Source: Candidatus Neomicrothrix sp. UBA825
GTDB taxonomy: Bacteria > Actinomycetota > Acidimicrobiia > Acidimicrobiales > UBA8592
Direction: 5' to 3'
Length of the DNA: 8,231 nucleotides
NCBI GenBank assembly: GCA_002295705.1
Contig: DBHP01000094.1
Span: forward strand, 1-8,231
This document shows, piece after piece, positions 6,055 through 8,231 of this stretch. A program made the position numbers and the translations under genes. The stretch's first letter is position 1, and each line of letters starts with the position of its first letter. Under the pieces are notes generated by a model, which saw only the letters and a list, made by a program, of their open reading frames with translations, did not search any database and had not been told where the DNA came from.

Positions 6055-6765
6055 ATGCCTGCCTATTCGAGAAAAACAACTGGCAAACACTTGTTTGTCA
6101 TACTCGCAGTGCTTCTTGTCGTAGCAACTATCACAACGTCTTGCGGAAATAATGCCGATGGTGACCTAAATGCATACTGCGACGTCATAGCGAAAAATCT
6201 TGATCTCGGCATTCCCGACACAAATTTACCGATTGAGGAACTTGATTTACTCGTAACACTTGCGCCGTCAGAAGTTAAAAAAATCGTTACCAAAATACGA
6301 AACACCTCAGCAGATGTTGCAGAAATATCTGCACTTGATCAACTCTTTGCAGCAACATTTGATCCTGAGGCCATAGAGGCACAAAATTTCTTTCAGGCGT
6401 TTAATGCCCAAAACTGTAATATCGAAACTGAGGTTGTCCGAGATCTCGTTTCAGAGAAACAGGCAGAAATCCAAAATGAGCTGGAATCATTCCTCACATC
6501 TAACTACTCCGAAGCAAATTGGAATGAGAAAGCAGAGACCATTGTTATATTCAACGGCATTGAAATAGTAGGACTTAATGGCAAACTCCAGCTGGGATCA
6601 GGGTTTCAAGAAGCGGATGCATTATGTCAGGCATTAAGTCTTTGGTTATTCGCAGTAAAGGAAATAGAAGGGACCATCAATATTCAAGTCGGTGACAATA
6701 ATGTTCTCGAGCGAAGTTCCGAGAAACTAAGTTGCTCAAGTGAAGAAATCGGATTAACTGATTGA
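6055..6765 (+). CDS. Predicted lipoprotein of unknown function
   Basis: A 236-residue secreted protein. The N-terminus has basic residues (Arg6, Lys7, Lys11), then a hydrophobic stretch LFVILAVLLVVATI (13-26) and TTSCG, with Cys30 as the likely lipidated residue. The lipobox T-T-S-C is not canonical but acceptable in Gram-positives. The mature part appears to have two regions. An acidic helical region (about 39-122) is bounded by Cys42 and Cys121. A second region (about 135-230) has predicted strands around ETIVIFNGIEIVG and INIQVGDNN, with Cys191 and Cys227. The cysteine pairs suggest two disulfides outside the membrane. I recognise the general style of actinobacterial lipoproteins but no named family. 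ATG 6055 was chosen over TTG 6052; no clear Shine-Dalgarno is present, and the gap to the thiolase-fold gene is only 13 bp, so translation may depend on reinitiation. Confidence 0.75.
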   Translation: MPAYSRKTTGKHLFVILAVLLVVATITTSCGNNADGDLNAYCDVIAKNLDLGIPDTNLPIEELDLLVTLAPSEVKKIVTKIRNTSADVAEISALDQLFAATFDPEAIEAQNFFQAFNAQNCNIETEVVRDLVSEKQAEIQNELESFLTSNYSEANWNEKAETIVIFNGIEIVGLNGKLQLGSGFQEADALCQALSLWLFAVKEIEGTINIQVGDNNVLERSSEKLSCSSEEIGLTD

Positions 6766-6776
6766 GCATCAGTTAA
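6754..6776. repeat. Perfect 9-bp inverted repeat over the lipoprotein stop codon (possible operator or weak hairpin)
   Basis: TTAACTGAT (6754-6762) and ATCAGTTAA (6768-6776) are exact reverse complements around a 5-base centre, TGAGC, that contains part of the TGA stop (6763-6765). No run of T follows (CAAAATTGC), and the stem is AT-rich, so it is a poor intrinsic terminator. A TATGAT at 6788-6793 could serve as a -10 element for the ferredoxin gene. The palindrome would then cover the -35 region, as a repressor operator often does. That reading is an inference. Confidence 0.5.
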
Positions 6777-6819
6777 CAAAATTGCACTATGATAATAACA
6801 CCGTACGAACGGAGGAAAA

Positions 6820-7020
6820 ATGGGTTACCGAATTCAAGTCGATTTTGATCTTTGTGAAAGCAACGCTATTTGCATGCAAATAGCTCCAGAAGTTTTCGAA
6901 GTTCGCGATGATGACTACCTCTATATTCTGCATGAGGAACCCGGTGAAGATCTTAAAGCACAGGTAGAGGAAGCAGCACAAAGATGCCCCAAGCAGGCAA
7001 TTGCGATCGCAGAGGGCTGA
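6820..7020 (+). CDS. P450-type [3Fe-4S] ferredoxin
   Basis: A 66-residue acidic ferredoxin of the kind that passes electrons from a ferredoxin reductase to cytochrome P450 in actinobacteria. It carries three cysteines in the pattern C-x5-C ... CP: Cys12 and Cys18 in LCESNAIC, and Cys56 in RCPKQAI. The position that would be the fourth ligand of a [4Fe-4S] cluster is Asn15, so a [3Fe-4S] cluster is expected. APEVFEV (22-28) and the C-terminal CPKQAIAI are standard for the family. The start has a strong Shine-Dalgarno, GGAGG (6811-6815), 4 bases before ATG 6820. It is followed immediately, and in the same frame, by its presumed electron donor. The acceptor, most likely a P450 or another oxygenase, is not encoded in this window. 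Confidence 0.92.
   Translation: MGYRIQVDFDLCESNAICMQIAPEVFEVRDDDYLYILHEEPGEDLKAQVEEAAQRCPKQAIAIAEG
7011..7016 (+). promoter_or_regulatory. Ribosome binding site supporting a CTG start for the ferredoxin reductase
   Basis: AGAGGG lies inside the last codons of the ferredoxin gene and ends 7 bases before CTG 7024. It is well placed for that codon and for no standard start codon nearby. Confidence 0.5.
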
Positions 7021-7023
7021 CAA

Positions 7024-8226
7024 CTGAAAGAGATCATTGTTGTAGGAGCTTCCCTAGCTGGACTTCGCGCTGCTGAGACACTCAGAGCTGAAGGTTTTGA
7101 CGGAGTCATTCATCTTGTAGGGGATGAGCCTCATCTACCTTATGATCGACCCCCACTATCCAAACAAGTGCTTGCTGGGGAATGGGAAGCTGACCGGTTA
7201 GCTCTCACAAATCCTTCGAAAAATGATGAACTATCTTTTGAATGGCACTTAGGTGTCAGAGCGACTGATCTTAACATCGCTGAGAAAAAAGTAACGTTAG
7301 ATTCGGGTCAATCAATTTCATACGATGGAGCCATTATTGCGACAGGGGCAAGATGCATATCGCTTCGAATGACTGGAGATCTGCAAGGGATCTTTACTCT
7401 CCGCGGGCTAGACGATGCAATGGCAATACGTTCCGAGTTTGAGAAAACACCACAAAAAGTAGTTGTAGTTGGAGCGGGGTTTATAGGAGCTGAAGTTGCT
7501 GCAACAGCCCGTCAGCGAGGGCTTGACGTAACAATGATAGAGGCAGCAGAGATCCCATTTGAACGGATACTGGGAGCTGAGATGGGAACCGTAACTGCCG
7601 ATGTTCATCGAGATCACGGAGTTGAAGTCATTACCGGTACTCCAGTTGAGTCCTTTAAAGGGGAAGACAGAGTAGAGAAAGTTGTTCTCACCAACGGAAC
7701 AGAAATTGACGCTGATGTTGTCATTGTTGGTATCGGGGTGAGGCCCAATACCGAATGGTTGGATAATAGTGGACTTACTATCGATAACGGAGTCGTATGT
7801 GATGAGACCTGTCAAGCTGCACCTGGGATAGTCGCCGCTGGAGATGTCGCTCGATGGCCAAATAGGCTTTTTGGCGAACACATGCGTGTTGAACATTGGG
7901 ATAATGCGGTTGAACAAGGAGTCTATGCGGCACGGCGATTGTTAACCGGAGAAAATAAAATAGAACCATACGCCCCAACGCCATGGTTTTGGACCGATCA
8001 ATTCGATCGCAAAATTCAACTAGCCGGCAGAACTCGATCAACTGACGAAGTTCAAATTATTACGGGATCAACTGAAGAACGTCGCTTCGCAGCAGCGTAT
8101 GGCCGTGCTGGAAAACTTGTAGGCATCCTTGGATTCAACCGCCCCCGCCATGTCATGCAATACAAACAAATGATAACTGACGGTGTCAGCTGGGAGGACG
8201 CCTTGGAGCATGCGAAAAGTAGTTAA
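7024..8226 (+). CDS. FAD-dependent NADH:ferredoxin reductase (rubredoxin/putidaredoxin reductase type)
   Basis: A 400-residue flavoprotein that should pass electrons from NADH to the adjacent ferredoxin. Domains in order are: an FAD-binding Rossmann motif VVGASLAG (6-13); DRPPLSK (41-47), typical of the oxygenase-coupled group; the IIATGAR signature (104-110); the NAD-binding motif GAGFIG (150-155), with Glu173 in MIEAAE favouring NADH; the second FAD motif GIVAAGDV (268-275); and a C-terminal reductase domain starting near PTPWFWTDQF (319-328). The first standard start codon, GTG 7168, would cut off the whole FAD motif. The only start that keeps it is CTG 7024, three bases after the ferredoxin TGA, with a well-spaced AGAGGG. 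Length and domain content are complete for the family. The gene is in the same frame as the ferredoxin, so either a rare CTG start or an in-frame stop inside a former fusion is present. Confidence 0.9.
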   Translation: MKEIIVVGASLAGLRAAETLRAEGFDGVIHLVGDEPHLPYDRPPLSKQVLAGEWEADRLALTNPSKNDELSFEWHLGVRATDLNIAEKKVTLDSGQSISYDGAIIATGARCISLRMTGDLQGIFTLRGLDDAMAIRSEFEKTPQKVVVVGAGFIGAEVAATARQRGLDVTMIEAAEIPFERILGAEMGTVTADVHRDHGVEVITGTPVESFKGEDRVEKVVLTNGTEIDADVVIVGIGVRPNTEWLDNSGLTIDNGVVCDETCQAAPGIVAAGDVARWPNRLFGEHMRVEHWDNAVEQGVYAARRLLTGENKIEPYAPTPWFWTDQFDRKIQLAGRTRSTDEVQIITGSTEERRFAAAYGRAGKLVGILGFNRPRHVMQYKQMITDGVSWEDALEHAKSS

Positions 8227-8231
8227 TTAGC

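Noticed and set aside
7018..7020. TGA as a selenocysteine codon joining ferredoxin and reductase
   Set aside because: The ferredoxin is complete at this point, the TGA is not at a redox-active cysteine position of either family, and no convincing stem-loop follows it.
7408..7917. 169-codon - strand open frame inside the ferredoxin reductase gene
   Set aside because: It is antisense to the NAD-binding and second FAD-binding regions of an intact flavoprotein; the translation is unlike a folded protein family.

Overview
The window looks like a piece of an actinobacterial chromosome, most likely a moderate-to-low-GC lineage such as a marine Acidimicrobiia relative. That placement is an inference from three things: an F420-type luciferase-like oxidoreductase, a P450-type three-cysteine ferredoxin with its partner reductase, and the SCP-x-like thiolase/DUF35 gene set typical of actinobacterial acyl-CoA and steroid-type catabolism. 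Base composition looks below 50% GC by eye (not computed). Nearly every base is coding, with short or negative gene spacing. I see no RNA genes, insertion sequences, CRISPR arrays or attachment sites.

Left part (1-1668): the last 52 codons of an acyl-CoA ligase/AMP-binding enzyme run on the + strand. They meet, tail to tail, an F420-dependent LLM-class oxidoreductase on the - strand, and the two stop codons share the palindrome TTAA. Upstream of the oxidoreductase, also on the - strand, is a small DUF983 membrane protein with a zinc ribbon.

A 79-bp divergent intergenic region (1669-1747), with a candidate sigma-70-like promoter, separates these from a + strand gene run that fills the rest of the window. 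Its order is: zinc-dependent alcohol dehydrogenase; two DUF35-type OB-fold proteins; two thiolase-fold proteins; a lipoprotein; a small ferredoxin; and an FAD/NADH ferredoxin reductase. The two OB-fold and two thiolase-fold genes are fused into a tight translational block, with junctions overlapping by 8, 8 and 1 nt.

The most interesting content is this 2+2 block. By eye alignment, both thiolase-fold proteins lack the nucleophilic and general-base cysteines of true thiolases. Both DUF35 proteins keep the outline of the zinc-ribbon but have lost all four zinc ligands. The closest characterised precedent is the actinobacterial Ltp2-ChsH2(DUF35) steroid side-chain aldolase, a thiolase-fold protein without the catalytic cysteines that works only with a DUF35 partner. 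I therefore infer a heteromeric acyl-CoA C-C lyase (aldolase-like) or related CoA-binding complex. The alcohol dehydrogenase would process an alcohol/aldehyde intermediate, and the ferredoxin/reductase pair would feed electrons to an oxygenase, probably a cytochrome P450, encoded outside the window. The substrate cannot be read from the sequence.

A second curiosity is the ferredoxin/reductase junction. The reductase has no ATG, GTG or TTG start that preserves its FAD-binding motif. It must start at a CTG preceded by a good Shine-Dalgarno, and it lies in the same frame as the ferredoxin, separated only by a TGA and one codon.
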